A stretch of DNA of 64,000 nt from Flavobacterium resistens (lineage in GTDB: Bacteria; Bacteroidota; Bacteroidia; Flavobacteriales; Flavobacteriaceae): the NCBI RefSeq assembly GCF_900182645.1, contig NZ_FXTA01000002.1, forward strand, positions 682,001-746,000. Direction: 5' to 3'. Made by a program: the position numbers and the translations under genes. Shown here in pieces: positions 1-9,336 of this stretch (the first letter of the stretch is position 1; every line of letters begins with the position of its first letter). The notes beneath the pieces are model-generated. The model was not told where the DNA came from, did not search any database, and was given only the letters and a program-made list of their open reading frames with translations.

Positions 1-1057
1 TTTGGATTTTCACGATTTCTTCATCCATTTCTTTTAAAATGTCTGTTGTTGTATTTGGAGCCATTGGCAATCCATATAATATATAAGTTCCATAATCTTC
101 CTGACTAAAACCAACAGCACCAATTTGAAGCGCCATCTTTTTATCATCAACGATTTTTTTATAAAGTTTAGAACTTTTTCCGTCACTTAAATAGGAAGAG
201 ATTAAGTCTAAAACTCTTGCGTCTCTCGTTTTCATTGACGGCGTTCTATACGAAGCAACAACCATCGGAATTTGAATATTTGGATCTTCGTATGTTGCTT
301 TTATAGTTTGTGTAATAGGTTCTTCGGTATAGACTTGTTTTTTTACTGTTTCCCCTTTTGGAATTGGTCCGAAATATTTCTGAACCCATTCTTTAGCTTT
401 AGCTTTATCGAAATCTCCGGCAACTACTAAAACAGCGTTGTTTGGCGTATAGAATTTTTTATTGAATGCCTGAAATTCTTCAAGAGTTGCAGCGTCTAAA
501 TCTTTCATTGAACCAATAGTTGTCCAGCGATACGGATGATTTTTGAACATATTCTTTTTAACCTCCGGAAGAATATTTCCGTAAGGCTGATTGTCGTAGC
601 GCATTCTTTTTTCTTCTTTTACGACTTCATTCTGCGTATCAACTCCAATTTTATTAATAATAGGATGCATTAATCGTTCTGATTCCATCCATAAACCCAA
701 TTCTAAATTGTTTGATGGAAAAACTTCATAATAATACGTTCTGTCATCAGAGGTATTGGCATTGTTGACACCTCCGTTTGCAGTAACGATTTTCATCCAT
801 TCACCGCGTTTGATATTTTGAGTGCCTTCAAATAATAAATGTTCAAAAAAATGTGCAAAACCCGTTCGGTCAGGACGTTCGTCTTTTGAGCCTACGTGAT
901 ACATTACAGATGTAATAACCACAGGCGCCGATGGATCGTTATGCAAAATTACATGCATTCCGTTATCTAGATTGTATTCTTCAAAAGCCACCTTTTGAGC
1001 ATGTGCTACTCCGCCAAGCATTAGTGCTGCACTTAACATCATTATCGAATTTTTCAT
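1..1057 (-). CDS. M16 family zinc metallopeptidase, partial (C-terminus beyond window)
   Basis: Reading the minus strand from an ATG at 1057 gives an open frame that runs off the window start, about 352 residues. Residues 1-21 look like a signal peptide ending HAQ, so the protein is predicted to be exported. The inverted zinc motif HFFEH lies at about residues 69-73 (preceded by RTGFA), and a downstream EEKRMRYDNQPYG segment fits the third zinc ligand region of the M16A (pitrilysin/insulinase) family. The HPYRW and later segments agree with M16 N-terminal domain order. Known M16 proteins degrade peptides in the periplasm or cytoplasm; the substrate cannot be read here. It is divergent from rplU. 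Family assignment is secure, exact role is not. Confidence 0.9.
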   Translation of the reverse strand, partial: MKNSIMMLSAALMLGGVAHAQKVAFEEYNLDNGMHVILHNDPSAPVVITSVMYHVGSKDERPDRTGFAHFFEHLLFEGTQNIKRGEWMKIVTANGGVNNANTSDDRTYYYEVFPSNNLELGLWMESERLMHPIINKIGVDTQNEVVKEEKRMRYDNQPYGNILPEVKKNMFKNHPYRWTTIGSMKDLDAATLEEFQAFNKKFYTPNNAVLVVAGDFDKAKAKEWVQKYFGPIPKGETVKKQVYTEEPITQTIKATYEDPNIQIPMVVASYRTPSMKTRDARVLDLISSYLSDGKSSKLYKKIVDDKKMALQIGAVGFSQEDYGTYILYGLPMAPNTTTDILKEMDEEIVKIQ

Positions 1058-1272
1058 ATAAGATTAATAAATTTATGATACCTAAAATAAGTAGGTAGCA
1101 AAAAGTTGAATATAGTTACTCCAAAAATAGTGTTTTTTGTGTATTATTTTAGAACTTATGCATTTATCGTTAAAAATTAATAGAAATTTACTTATAATTT
1201 TGATTTTAAAAACATTAAAAAGAGTTGAAAAACAGCCGTTAAACAGGAAAAAAATATTTTTGTCACAAGGGA

Positions 1273-1302
1273 TTGCGTAGTAAATTATTAGTTGTATATT
1301 TG
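1273..1302 (+). promoter_or_regulatory. Predicted rplU-rpmA promoter
   Basis: TTG at 1273-1275 and TATATTTG at 1295-1302 are separated by 19 bp, matching the Bacteroidota -33/-7 pattern TTG...TAnnTTTG. The rplU start codon follows 31 bp later. The 1058-1332 gap also has to hold the divergent promoter of the M16 gene, for which I see no clear box. Confidence 0.65.
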
Positions 1303-1332
1303 CAACCTTAAAAATCAATAAATCAATTTGAT

Positions 1333-1770
1333 ATGTATGCAATCGTAGAGATAGCAGGGCAACAATTTAAAGTAAGCAAAGACTTAAAGGTTTATGTTCA
1401 CCGTTTAGCTAACGAAGAAGGTTCAAAAGTTTCTTTTGACAAAGTTCTTTTGTTAGACGATAATGGAAATGTAACTTTAGGCGCCCCAGCTATAGAAGGT
1501 GCTTCAGTAGAAGCTAAAGTGTTACAACACTTAAAAGGTGATAAAGTTATCGTTTTCAAAAAGAAAAGAAGAAAAGGATACAAAAAAAGAAATGGTCACA
1601 GACAATATCTTACTCAAATTGTAATTGAAGGTATTACTGCAGCAGGAGGAACTAAAAAAGCAGCAGCTAAAAAAGCAGTTGTAGCAGAAGAAGTAGCTAC
1701 TGAAGAAGTAGAAGCTCCAAAAGCAAAAAAAGCAGCTCCAAAAGCAAAAAAAGAGACTACTAAAGAATAA
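1333..1770 (+). CDS. rplU: 50S ribosomal protein L21 with Lys/Ala-rich tail
   Basis: This is ribosomal protein L21 of the large subunit, binding 23S rRNA. The N-terminus (MYAIVEIAGQQFKV) and the block KKKRRKGYKKRNGHRQ at about residues 76-91 are L21 hallmarks. The protein is 145 residues, against about 103 in E. coli. The extra ~40 C-terminal residues are a low-complexity run of Lys, Ala and Glu (AAKKAVVAEEVATEEVEAPK), a type of extension seen in Bacteroidota L21. It is followed after 24 bp by rpmA, the usual L21-L27 operon. Confidence 0.97.
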   Translation: MYAIVEIAGQQFKVSKDLKVYVHRLANEEGSKVSFDKVLLLDDNGNVTLGAPAIEGASVEAKVLQHLKGDKVIVFKKKRRKGYKKRNGHRQYLTQIVIEGITAAGGTKKAAAKKAVVAEEVATEEVEAPKAKKAAPKAKKETTKE

Positions 1771-1794
1771 TAACAATATTTAAACTCATACGTC

Positions 1795-2055
1795 ATGGCT
1801 CACAAGAAAGGTGTCGGTAGTTCGAAGAATGGTAGAGAATCAGAATCAAAACGTTTAGGCGTTAAGATTTATGGTGGTCAAGCTGCTATTGCTGGTAACA
1901 TCATCGTTAGACAAAGAGGTTCAAAACACAATCCAGGTGAAAACGTTTACATCAGTAAAGATCACACACTACACGCAAGAGTAGCTGGAGTTGTTAAGTT
2001 CCAAAAGAAAAGAGATAACAAATCTTATGTATCTATTATCCCATTTGAGGCATAA
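1795..2055 (+). CDS. rpmA: 50S ribosomal protein L27
   Basis: This 86-residue protein is ribosomal protein L27, which reaches toward the peptidyl transferase centre. The start [20 protein letters not shown] is the conserved N-terminal arm; there is no cleavable Firmicutes-type extension before it. The block [20 protein letters not shown] is typical of the core. It is co-transcribed with rplU and ends just before a strong hairpin terminator. Confidence 0.98.
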
Positions 2056-2076
2056 TAATCATAGATTACTTTTTAT

Positions 2077-2109
2077 AAAAAACCCGTTCAGAAATGATCG
2101 GGTTTTTTG
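2077..2109 (+). terminator. Rho-independent terminator after rpmA
   Basis: An A-rich arm ending in AACCCG pairs with CGGGTTTTTT across a 12-nt loop and runs into a T tract. It sits 22 bp after the rpmA stop. Confidence 0.85.
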
Positions 2110-2133
2110 TTTTATAGGACAAAGACAAAGTAT

Positions 2134-2234
2134 GTCATTTCGACGAAAGGAGAAATCACACCCAGTAAATTTCCCAAGGAGAATTGTCAATACTTGTCGA
2201 AATACAAGTGTGATTTCTCCTTTCGTGAAATGAC
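2134..2234. repeat. Large imperfect palindrome, family A copy 1
   Basis: Arms 2134-2161 and 2208-2234 are reverse complements over 27 bp except for one single-base gap, around a 46-bp centre. The arm core (GTCATTTCGACGAAAGGAG) resembles the arm of the palindrome at 9337-9442. No protein-coding signal is convincing here. Confidence 0.85.
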
Positions 2235-2241
2235 AAAAAAG

Positions 2242-2284
2242 AAAAAACCTTTGTCAAAGTTTAAAACTTTGACAAAGGTTTTTA
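2242..2284. terminator. Bidirectional hairpin terminator
   Basis: Arms AAAAACCTTTGTCAAAG... (2243-2262) and their exact complement (2264-2283) give a 20-bp stem with a one-base loop, flanked by A and T runs. It lies between rpmA and the convergent AsmA-like gene and could end transcripts from both sides. Confidence 0.75.
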
Positions 2285-2336
2285 TGTTATTAGAAATAAT
2301 TGGAATTTGGAATTTAAGATTTGGAGTTTGAAATTT

Positions 2337-5093
2337 TTATTCCTCAGTATCTTTAGTCTCTTCCAATTCCTGAGATTTCTTTCCGACTTTTATTTTTGGG
2401 TTATCCTGAGTTCCGGTAACCATAAGAGGAATCCCGAAAATTCCCAAAGGAGGTAATCCTAAGCGCATTTTTAAGTTCAGTTTTCCGTCTAAGCTTGTTG
2501 TGCCTTCAATTCTAGGTCTAAAGCCTGCAAATTTAAATTTAAAGCGTTCTACGGTCATGATATTGTTCTTGATTGTAGTTTTAATGTCAACTTTAGAAAC
2601 ATCAGGATTTTTCATCGATTCCGAATTGGTTTCTTTGCTTACTGCGTTAAACATTTTCAGGCCTCGAACTTTCACATCTTTTACAGAAAGTGTTCCGCCT
2701 CCTGTTAATGAAGGATAAACAGGTTCCATTTTCCCGTTCAAACGTCCTTTTAATTGGTAATCTAAAGAAACAATTCCTTGTGCTTTTTCAGCTGCGCTGG
2801 CCATTTTTCTGAAAACTTCAACTTCATTATAAGCTCGTTTTATGTCAAAATCTGTTGCTTTTATGGCATAATCGAAATTTGCTTTTTGTGGCGTTACAGC
2901 CTGATAATTGGCGTTCATAGTTACTTTGCAACCTATTAAATCAAAACCTGTATTTTGCATCGTCAGTTTTCCTTTGTTCATGCTTAGATTTCCTGTTGCG
3001 TTTTGAAGATTTAATTTGTCGAAATTAACCTTTTGAGCATTGGCTGTAAATTGCAAATTCAGATTTGTCGGAATAATAATAACGCCACTTTGCGTATTTC
3101 CTGTTTTGGCTTCCGGTTTTGGAGTCGAATTTTGTGTTACAGAAGTTCCAGTTGTGGTTTCGGACATAAATTCATCAACATTGATATATCGTGATGAAGA
3201 TTTAAAAGAACCTTTTAAAACGCCTGTATTTGTGGTCGCATAGTTAAAGACATTCTGCAAATAACCATTCATTGTAAAATCAGATTTTCCGTATGTAGCT
3301 AAAAAGTTATTGAAGTACATTTTATCCTGGTTAATCTTGAAAATCCCTTCTTTTATAATAAATTTTTTAGGAAGATATTCAGATGTAATTCCAATGTTTC
3401 GCAGTTCAAGCGTTCCTTTGTTATGAAGTTTGCTGTAATTTCCTTTTTCGGCATCGCTTTGTTTTCCTTTTAAAACAACATCGGCTTTTACAAACCCATC
3501 TAAATCTAAACCTTTTTGAGAAAAAACTTTGTAAATTTTATTGACATCCAATTCTCCTTTTGCTTTGATATCATATGTTAAATCATCAAAATTGCTTAAA
3601 TCTGCTTCTACAAAAACGGGTTTTCCTTCAAAAGTAAATTGCGCCGGTTTTAGTTTTACTTTCAAATCGTCATAGGTTCCTTTTTGATTGTCAATTCTGG
3701 ATTTAACAGTTATATTGGTAATTGGATTTGGGTAATAAGGTGTTTTTAAATAACCGTTTTCTAAATTAATAGTTCCTTGCGTTTTTGGGAAAAGTCTGTT
3801 TTTTTGGTCGAATTTTCCGTTTACAACAGCATCTCCGTCAAGATTTCCTTTTAATTCGATATTTGGAATTCCAAGAGCTGACATCAATTTTCCGAGATCT
3901 ATTTTTGCTTTTAAATCCGCGTCAATATTTGGAGTATTTACACCGACTACATGAAATTTCGATTTCAAATAATCTTTATTAATATTTAATGAGAGATTTT
4001 TAGCCTCAATATCTGCAAGATCCGGATTTAAATTTGGGACTTTGGTTTTAATATCTAAATTAAGGTTTGAAACCGGAAATGCACTTTTGTTATAATTTAC
4101 AAATCCGCTATCAATTTTTACGTCCAAATCTAATTCTGGTGCAATATTTTGAGACGCGATATAATCTCCTTTTAGCGTCAAAAGAAGATTTGTGTTTCCT
4201 TTTAGTTCGGTTTTAGAAAGCCAAGTTATATATTTTGGCGGGAATGCAGTGAAAACGTCATTAAGTTTGCTGTTTTCTGATTTTATAACAAAATCCATAT
4301 TGTAGCCATCTTTAAGGAAATCAAATTTCCCTTTAAAATCGACTACAAGTTGATTGATTTTTAAGTTGTTTTGTTGAAAAAAGAAAGAAAGCGAGTTTAC
4401 ATTTACTTTGGTAATCAAATCTGCATCAACCTTTTTGTTCATCAAATACGGTTCACCATCATAAACGACATTCAGTTTTTCGATTTTAGCTTTCGAATAC
4501 AAATCAAATACCGATTTGTTCAAATCACCTTTTCCTAAATAGTTAAAACCAAATGCATCAAAATGAACTTTTGTCGACAAATCGTCATAAATTATTTTAC
4601 TATTTAAAATCTCAATTCGTTCTAGTTTTAAAGCCGTTTCTGTACTGTTTTCGGGTTTTGAAGTGGCTTTAGATTTATAGATATTGTAATTTGCCTCACC
4701 TTTTGAATTTACCTTTACATTAATAAAAGAATCCGATAAATAGATTTGATCAATTTTTACGGCTTTGCTAAAAACAAGGCTGGCAACATTTATTCCAAAC
4801 GAAACTTCTTTTGCTGTAATGAATTTTTCATTTGTATAAGGAGCTGATCCATTTAGGTGTAAGTCGGTTAATGTTAAAGTCAGTGAAGGAAAATGATGGA
4901 AAAATGAAACCGAAACATCAGAATAATTCAATTCTGCGCTAAGCTTTTCATTGGCTGTTTTTTTAATTTGTTCTTTGATTTTATCGGCAAAAATAATCGG
5001 AGTTAAAAAAAGCAGGGCAATAATAACGGCGAAAGTTATTCCAAGATACTTTGCGATTTTTAATAAAATGGATTTGGTTTTGCTTTTGGACAT
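2337..5093 (-). CDS. AsmA-like family protein
   Basis: The product is a 918-residue protein with one N-terminal membrane helix (about residues 10-33, IAKYLGITFAVIIALLFLTP) followed by a very long beta-rich periplasmic part. The N-terminal region (ELNYSDVSVSFFHHFPSLTL) and the C-terminal segment near residues 780-900 (VKDVKVRGLKMFNAVSKE, EGTTSLDGKLNLKMRLGLPP) fit the AsmA N- and C-terminal domains. AsmA-like proteins are known as elongated lipid-transfer bridges between inner and outer membranes; that role here is inferred from family. The C-terminus is rich in Glu and Lys. It is 51 bp downstream of miaE on the same strand and may share its transcript. Confidence 0.85.
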   Translation of the reverse strand: MSKSKTKSILLKIAKYLGITFAVIIALLFLTPIIFADKIKEQIKKTANEKLSAELNYSDVSVSFFHHFPSLTLTLTDLHLNGSAPYTNEKFITAKEVSFGINVASLVFSKAVKIDQIYLSDSFINVKVNSKGEANYNIYKSKATSKPENSTETALKLERIEILNSKIIYDDLSTKVHFDAFGFNYLGKGDLNKSVFDLYSKAKIEKLNVVYDGEPYLMNKKVDADLITKVNVNSLSFFFQQNNLKINQLVVDFKGKFDFLKDGYNMDFVIKSENSKLNDVFTAFPPKYITWLSKTELKGNTNLLLTLKGDYIASQNIAPELDLDVKIDSGFVNYNKSAFPVSNLNLDIKTKVPNLNPDLADIEAKNLSLNINKDYLKSKFHVVGVNTPNIDADLKAKIDLGKLMSALGIPNIELKGNLDGDAVVNGKFDQKNRLFPKTQGTINLENGYLKTPYYPNPITNITVKSRIDNQKGTYDDLKVKLKPAQFTFEGKPVFVEADLSNFDDLTYDIKAKGELDVNKIYKVFSQKGLDLDGFVKADVVLKGKQSDAEKGNYSKLHNKGTLELRNIGITSEYLPKKFIIKEGIFKINQDKMYFNNFLATYGKSDFTMNGYLQNVFNYATTNTGVLKGSFKSSSRYINVDEFMSETTTGTSVTQNSTPKPEAKTGNTQSGVIIIPTNLNLQFTANAQKVNFDKLNLQNATGNLSMNKGKLTMQNTGFDLIGCKVTMNANYQAVTPQKANFDYAIKATDFDIKRAYNEVEVFRKMASAAEKAQGIVSLDYQLKGRLNGKMEPVYPSLTGGGTLSVKDVKVRGLKMFNAVSKETNSESMKNPDVSKVDIKTTIKNNIMTVERFKFKFAGFRPRIEGTTSLDGKLNLKMRLGLPPLGIFGIPLMVTGTQDNPKIKVGKKSQELEETKDTEE

Positions 5094-5144
5094 GATAAAA
5101 TATTTAGATTAGAAAAAGGGTAAAAATGATAAAATGAAGTTGTT

Positions 5145-5726
5145 TTATCCGTGAACAGTTTCATTTTTACCATAATTGGTAATGATAGAACCTTCATATT
5201 CAATCCACTCTTTCCAGCGTTTGTCAATGTCAATATTGTCTTGATATTTTCTGGCGAATCCAAGAAAAGTAGTATAATGCCCAGCTTCAGAAATCATTAA
5301 ATCACGATAGAATTTTGCTAATTCTTCATCTTTGATATTTTCTGAAAGCACTTTAAAACGTTCACAACTTCTGGCTTCAATCATGGCTGAAAACAATAAT
5401 CGGTCGCAAAGGGCGTCTCTTCGGCTTCCGTCTTTTTTCATGAATTTAAAAAGTTCATTTACATAATGATCTTTTCTTTCGCGTCCTAAAGTGAGTCCGC
5501 GTTTTTTGATTACATCGTGAACCATTTGCAAATGCTCTAATTCTTCTCTGGCAATTACGAGCATTTCTGTGACTAACTCCTCTAATTCAGAATTATACGT
5601 TACGATACTGATCGCGTTTGAAGCCGCTTTTTGTTCGCACCAGGCATGATCTGTTAAAATTTCTTCGATATTCGATTCGACGATATTTACCCATCGAGGG
5701 TCTGTAGCTAATTTTAATCCCAACAT
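5145..5726 (-). CDS. miaE: tRNA-(ms[2]io[6]A)-hydroxylase family protein
   Basis: The 193-residue protein matches the MiaE family of ferritin-like di-iron monooxygenases, which hydroxylate the isopentenyl group of ms2i6A37 in tRNA. Visible ligand motifs are EELEH at about residues 81-85, EARSCERF at about 117-124 and EAGHY at about 147-151, the expected carboxylate/His pattern of a four-helix bundle. Length is normal for the bacterial family. A TAATTTTG box on the minus strand (5750-5757) sits just upstream of the start and could be its -7 element. The AsmA-like gene follows on the same strand. Confidence 0.9.
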   Translation of the reverse strand: MLGLKLATDPRWVNIVESNIEEILTDHAWCEQKAASNAISIVTYNSELEELVTEMLVIAREELEHLQMVHDVIKKRGLTLGRERKDHYVNELFKFMKKDGSRRDALCDRLLFSAMIEARSCERFKVLSENIKDEELAKFYRDLMISEAGHYTTFLGFARKYQDNIDIDKRWKEWIEYEGSIITNYGKNETVHG

Positions 5727-5839
5727 AATTTTCCAGCATTTAGATTTTGCAAAATTAGTGTTTTTTTACAACCGAATCTCGGGAAATTGGGTGCAAATCC
5801 GCGGAAAAAAGCATTATTTTGTAATATGAAACAAATATT

Positions 5840-7084
5840 ATGAATCAGATAAAAAAACTGTTAATTATTGGGTTTGTTTGGCCTGAGCCAAATTCTTCTG
5901 CTGCGGGCGGAAGAATGATGCAATTGATTTCGATTTTTAAGCAAAACGGATTCGAAATTACTTTTGTCAGCGCCGCGCAAGACAGTGATTTTATGGTTGA
6001 TTTAGCTGAATTTGAGGTAACGAAAAAGAGCATCGAACTCAATTCGACAAGTTTTGATGATTTTGTAATCGAGTTAAATCCAGAAGTTGTTTTGTTTGAT
6101 CGTTTTATGATTGAGGAACAATTTGGCTGGCGCGTTGTTGAAAAATGTCCAAATGCAATCCGAATTTTAGATACTGAAGATTTGCATTGTTTGAGAACCG
6201 CAAGGCAAAAAGCTTTTAAAGAAAATCGAGCTTTTGAAATTCATGATTTATTGTCCGAAGAAGTTGCCAAACGTGAAATCGCCAGCATTTTGAGGTGTGA
6301 TTTATCTTTGATTATTTCCGAATTTGAAATGAACATTCTAAAAGATGTTTTCAAAATAAGTAGTGATCTGTTGTTTTATCTTCCGTTTTTGGTCGAAAAA
6401 ATGAATGAAGAAGAGCTGTTGAAGCTTCCTTCTTTTGAGAATCGAAATAACTTTGTTTTCATTGGAAATTTTCTTCATGAACCGAATTGGAATACCGTTC
6501 AATATCTAAAAGAAGCCATTTGGCCTTTAATAAAAAAGAATTTTCGAGAAGCAGTTTTAGAAGTTTACGGCGCTTATCCGTCACAGAAAGTATTACAATT
6601 GCATCAGCCTAAAAATGGATTTTTTATAATGGGAAGGGCGGAAGACGCTAATGAAGTGGTGAAAAAATCCAGAGTTGTTTTAGCTCCAATTCGGTTTGGT
6701 GCAGGTTTAAAAGGAAAATTATTAGAAGCCATGCAATGCGGAACGCCAAGTATAACAACTTATATTGGTTCTGAAGGAATGCATGAGGGTTTAGTCTGGA
6801 ATGGTTTTATTGAAGATAATCCAGAGGAGTTTGCAAAAAAGGCAATTGCACTTTATCAAAATGAAAATCTCTGGAAAGAATCGCAAAAAAACGGAATTAC
6901 AATTATTAATAAATGTTACCAAAAAAATGATTATTCAGAGAAGCTGATTTCGTTGACAAATTCACTTTTAGAAGATCCTGAAAATCATCGTCTTCATAAT
7001 TTTATGGGAAATTTGCTGCAACATCACGCGTATAAAAGCACCATGTATATGTCAAAATGGATTGAAGCGAAAAACAAAAATTAA
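5840..7084 (+). CDS. Glycosyltransferase, GT4/GT-B-like
   Basis: The 414-residue protein has a GT-B fold signature. The N-terminal domain begins LLIIGFVWPEPNSSAAGGRM, typical of the acceptor-side domain, and the C-terminal donor domain has FVFIGNFLHEPNW and APIRFGAGLKGKLLEAMQCG followed by TPSITT, the conserved sugar-nucleotide binding stretch of family GT4-like enzymes. No signal peptide or membrane helix is visible, so it is probably cytoplasmic. It stands alone, divergent from miaE. Its stop codon overlaps the stop of the convergent AraC-type gene, sharing TTAA. Donor and acceptor sugars cannot be told. Confidence 0.82.
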   Translation: MNQIKKLLIIGFVWPEPNSSAAGGRMMQLISIFKQNGFEITFVSAAQDSDFMVDLAEFEVTKKSIELNSTSFDDFVIELNPEVVLFDRFMIEEQFGWRVVEKCPNAIRILDTEDLHCLRTARQKAFKENRAFEIHDLLSEEVAKREIASILRCDLSLIISEFEMNILKDVFKISSDLLFYLPFLVEKMNEEELLKLPSFENRNNFVFIGNFLHEPNWNTVQYLKEAIWPLIKKNFREAVLEVYGAYPSQKVLQLHQPKNGFFIMGRAEDANEVVKKSRVVLAPIRFGAGLKGKLLEAMQCGTPSITTYIGSEGMHEGLVWNGFIEDNPEEFAKKAIALYQNENLWKESQKNGITIINKCYQKNDYSEKLISLTNSLLEDPENHRLHNFMGNLLQHHAYKSTMYMSKWIEAKNKN

Positions 7085-7959
7085 GCTTGCATTTTTCCAA
7101 AACCTACCGTTTCGCGATACATTTGAGGCGAAACATCAGCATTGGTTTTAAAGAAACGACTGAAATAATGTTCGTCATCATAACCTAATTCGTATGCAAT
7201 TTCTTTGACGGTTTTGTTGGTGAGATATAATTCTCTTTTAGCTTCGATAATTATTCTTTCTGAAATTAAATCAGTTAAGGTTTTATTGAAATAATTCTTC
7301 GATAATTTGGCCAATGCTTTTGGCGAAATATTCAGCAAATCAGCATAATTTCCGGCGGAATGTTTTGTTTTAAAATTCAATTCAATCGCATCTTTTAAGT
7401 TTTGAAGAATAATAGGTTCTTTAGCATCCGGAACCGATTTCATTTCTTCTAATTGTTCTGTTTTTAATCTTGAAGCTGTAATTAAAAATATTTTCAAATA
7501 CGAAATAAGCAATTCATATTGTGCCAATTCAGCATTTTGAATTTCGGCTTTCATTTGTTCTAAAACCATTTTGAAAGTTTGCTCAGCTTGTTCTGTAACC
7601 TTTACATAAGGCGGCTGATAAATGTTGTTGAATAAAACGCCGTTGCATGAAACTTCTTTCTGATGCATGTGAATACAGTAAAAATCAGGGTGAAAATGAA
7701 TTGCAATTCCTTCAATTGGTTCACTTACGCAAAGCATAAAAGGCTGATACGGAGAAAAAGCAAGGAGTGAGTTTTCTTCAAAATGATGTTCTGCAAAATC
7801 GGCTTTTACTTTGCCTTTTCCTTTTGTTACCCAGATTAACGAATAATAATTATTACGTTGCAAATGATCAAAATGAATGTTATCCTCAAACGGAAGAATT
7901 TTAAAGGCTAAATTGCCAGTTTGCGGATTTATTAAAGTGGAAACATTTTGAGAGTTCAT
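7081..7959 (-). CDS. AraC family transcriptional regulator
   Basis: The 292-residue protein has an N-terminal cupin-like sensing domain (residues about 1-150) and a C-terminal double helix-turn-helix (about 190-285). The second HTH reads VKEIAYELGYDDEHYFSRFF, the classic AraC/XylS recognition segment. It is the last gene of a minus-strand group with the NTF2-like gene (11 bp upstream) and the AhpD-like gene, so it may control them, though the effector is unknown. Its 3' end overlaps that of the glycosyltransferase by four bases. Confidence 0.9.
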   Translation of the reverse strand: MNSQNVSTLINPQTGNLAFKILPFEDNIHFDHLQRNNYYSLIWVTKGKGKVKADFAEHHFEENSLLAFSPYQPFMLCVSEPIEGIAIHFHPDFYCIHMHQKEVSCNGVLFNNIYQPPYVKVTEQAEQTFKMVLEQMKAEIQNAELAQYELLISYLKIFLITASRLKTEQLEEMKSVPDAKEPIILQNLKDAIELNFKTKHSAGNYADLLNISPKALAKLSKNYFNKTLTDLISERIIIEAKRELYLTNKTVKEIAYELGYDDEHYFSRFFKTNADVSPQMYRETVGFGKMQA

Positions 7960-7970
7960 TAAGTACTGTT

Positions 7971-8384
7971 TTATAATTTACGATCTTCTTCTTTAATTGG
8001 CAAATCATTAATGCTGGCAAATCTTTTTTGCATATAACCGTTTTCATCAAATTCCCAATTTTCGTTGCCATAACTACGAAACCATTGTCCTGACTGATCT
8101 TGCCACTCATATTCAAATCGAACAGCCATTCTGTTTTCACGAAAACCCCATAATTCTTTTTTGAGTTTGTAGTGAAGTTCTTTTTGCCATTTTGCAGTAA
8201 GAAATTGTTTAACTTCTTCGCGTCCATTGATGAAGTCGGTTCTGTTTCTCCACTCGGTATCAATAGTATAAGCGAGAGCTACTTTTTCAGGATCTTTTGT
8301 ATTCCATGCATCTTCAGCTATTTGAACTTTTTGAAGAGCAGTTTCCATTGTAAATGGAGGTAAAGGATGTCTTTGTGGTTCCAT
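7971..8384 (-). CDS. NTF2-like (DUF1348-type) protein
   Basis: The 137-residue protein belongs to the nuclear transport factor 2-like superfamily, close to DUF1348. Typical segments are [39 protein letters not shown] and [20 protein letters not shown]. The start at 8384 ([11 protein letters not shown]) is chosen because the longer frame from 8510 would run into the AhpD-like gene and its added residues do not resemble the family. NTF2-like folds include small enzymes and binding proteins; no catalytic role can be assigned. It sits between an AhpD-like gene and an AraC regulator on one strand. Confidence 0.82.
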   Translation of the reverse strand: MEPQRHPLPPFTMETALQKVQIAEDAWNTKDPEKVALAYTIDTEWRNRTDFINGREEVKQFLTAKWQKELHYKLKKELWGFRENRMAVRFEYEWQDQSGQWFRSYGNENWEFDENGYMQKRFASINDLPIKEEDRKL

Positions 8385-8475
8385 GATCAATTTTTTATGA
8401 TAAAGATAGTCATGAAAAGAATTCACAACTATCTTTATAAATTGTTTTTTGTTATAGTGATTGCGTACTTCTTTA

Positions 8476-9006
8476 TTAAACTGCTGGAAAGTCAATTTCA
8501 GTGTTGGCAACGTTGTTGAAGTAATTTGTTAAAACATTCAAGGCAACGTGAGCAATAGTTTCTGCAATTTCGGCATCAGAAACTCCTGCATTTTTAGCTT
8601 TGTTTACATCTTCGTCGTTTACTAAACCATTTTTGCTGATTAATGTTTTAGCCAATTGTAAAATAGCTTCTGTTTTAGCATCTGTAGAATTTCCTGATCT
8701 TGCTGCTTTTAAAACAGCTGGATCTGCTTTTACTAATTTTTCTCCAATAAAAGTGTGGGCTGCTAAACAATAATCACAAGAATTGCTTTCTGAAACTGCT
8801 AAGGCGATTAATTCGCCAGTTTTTGCACTTAATTTCCCGTGGCTCAAAGCACCGCTTAAATTCAAATATCCTTCAAGAACTGCTGGAGAATTTCCCATTG
8901 TTCTCATCATGTTTGGTACAACGCCTAATTTTGCTTGAACTGCGTTGAATAAATCTTTAGTTTTTCCTGTTACTTCGTCTGGGTTTAATGCTGTTAATCG
9001 TGTCAT
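8476..9006 (-). CDS. AhpD-like / carboxymuconolactone decarboxylase family protein
   Basis: This 176-residue protein belongs to the AhpD/CMD superfamily. The redox motif [18 protein letters not shown] at about residues 73-90 holds the CxxC pair and the following His found in AhpD-type peroxidase partners. The N-terminus ([20 protein letters not shown], then [13 protein letters not shown]) is typical of the peroxidase-related subgroup. Known relatives reduce hydroperoxides; the substrate here is inferred. It is the first gene of a likely operon with the NTF2-like and AraC genes. Confidence 0.88.
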   Translation of the reverse strand: MTRLTALNPDEVTGKTKDLFNAVQAKLGVVPNMMRTMGNSPAVLEGYLNLSGALSHGKLSAKTGELIALAVSESNSCDYCLAAHTFIGEKLVKADPAVLKAARSGNSTDAKTEAILQLAKTLISKNGLVNDEDVNKAKNAGVSDAEIAETIAHVALNVLTNYFNNVANTEIDFPAV

Positions 9007-9180
9007 TTTATTTAATTTTTTAAGTTGTTATTTGTTGTTGTCTTTTGACATTACAAAGTTGCGACGATTACAGATTTTAGAACATGGAGAATGTACGCTA
9101 TGTGATGGATAATTTTCCCTCTTCTATTTTTGGATGAAATTTTGGTTTTTTTTAGATTTCAATGATGGGGGATTTTTTTA

Positions 9181-9276
9181 GGAGCTAATCCCGCTATCCG
9201 TTACAATCTTTTGTGCCTCGTTAAAGAAACGAGGCACAAAAGGATTTTCACTTCTATCGGGGCTAGGGCACTCGTT
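9181..9276. repeat. Intergenic repeat with perfect 15-bp hairpin
   Basis: A perfect stem pairs 9208-9222 (CTTTTGTGCCTCGTT) with 9228-9242, loop AAAGA. It is flanked by GGAGCTAATCCCGCTATCCG (9181-9200) and, on the right, by a CTATCGGGGCTAGG segment. The flanks recall the repeat at 49234-49273 (AGGAGC and CTATCCG words). It is part of the 9007-9510 gap, which holds no gene that I can support. Confidence 0.7.
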
Positions 9277-9336
9277 TTCATAAGAAGGTTTTCGTTTAAA
9301 TATTGGGTGTAAATTTTAAAAAGTTTTTTCGTCTAG

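Noticed and set aside
1531..1796. Minus-strand Phe/Cys/Ser-rich frames inside rplU
   Set aside because: They are the reverse reading of the Lys/Ala-rich L21 tail and have no family resemblance.
2107..2331. Open frame of about 74 residues
   Set aside because: It runs through the family A palindrome and the bidirectional terminator and looks like chance translation of repeats.
8385..8510. Longer N-terminus for the NTF2-like protein
   Set aside because: The extension overlaps the AhpD-like gene and does not resemble the family; 8384 is preferred.
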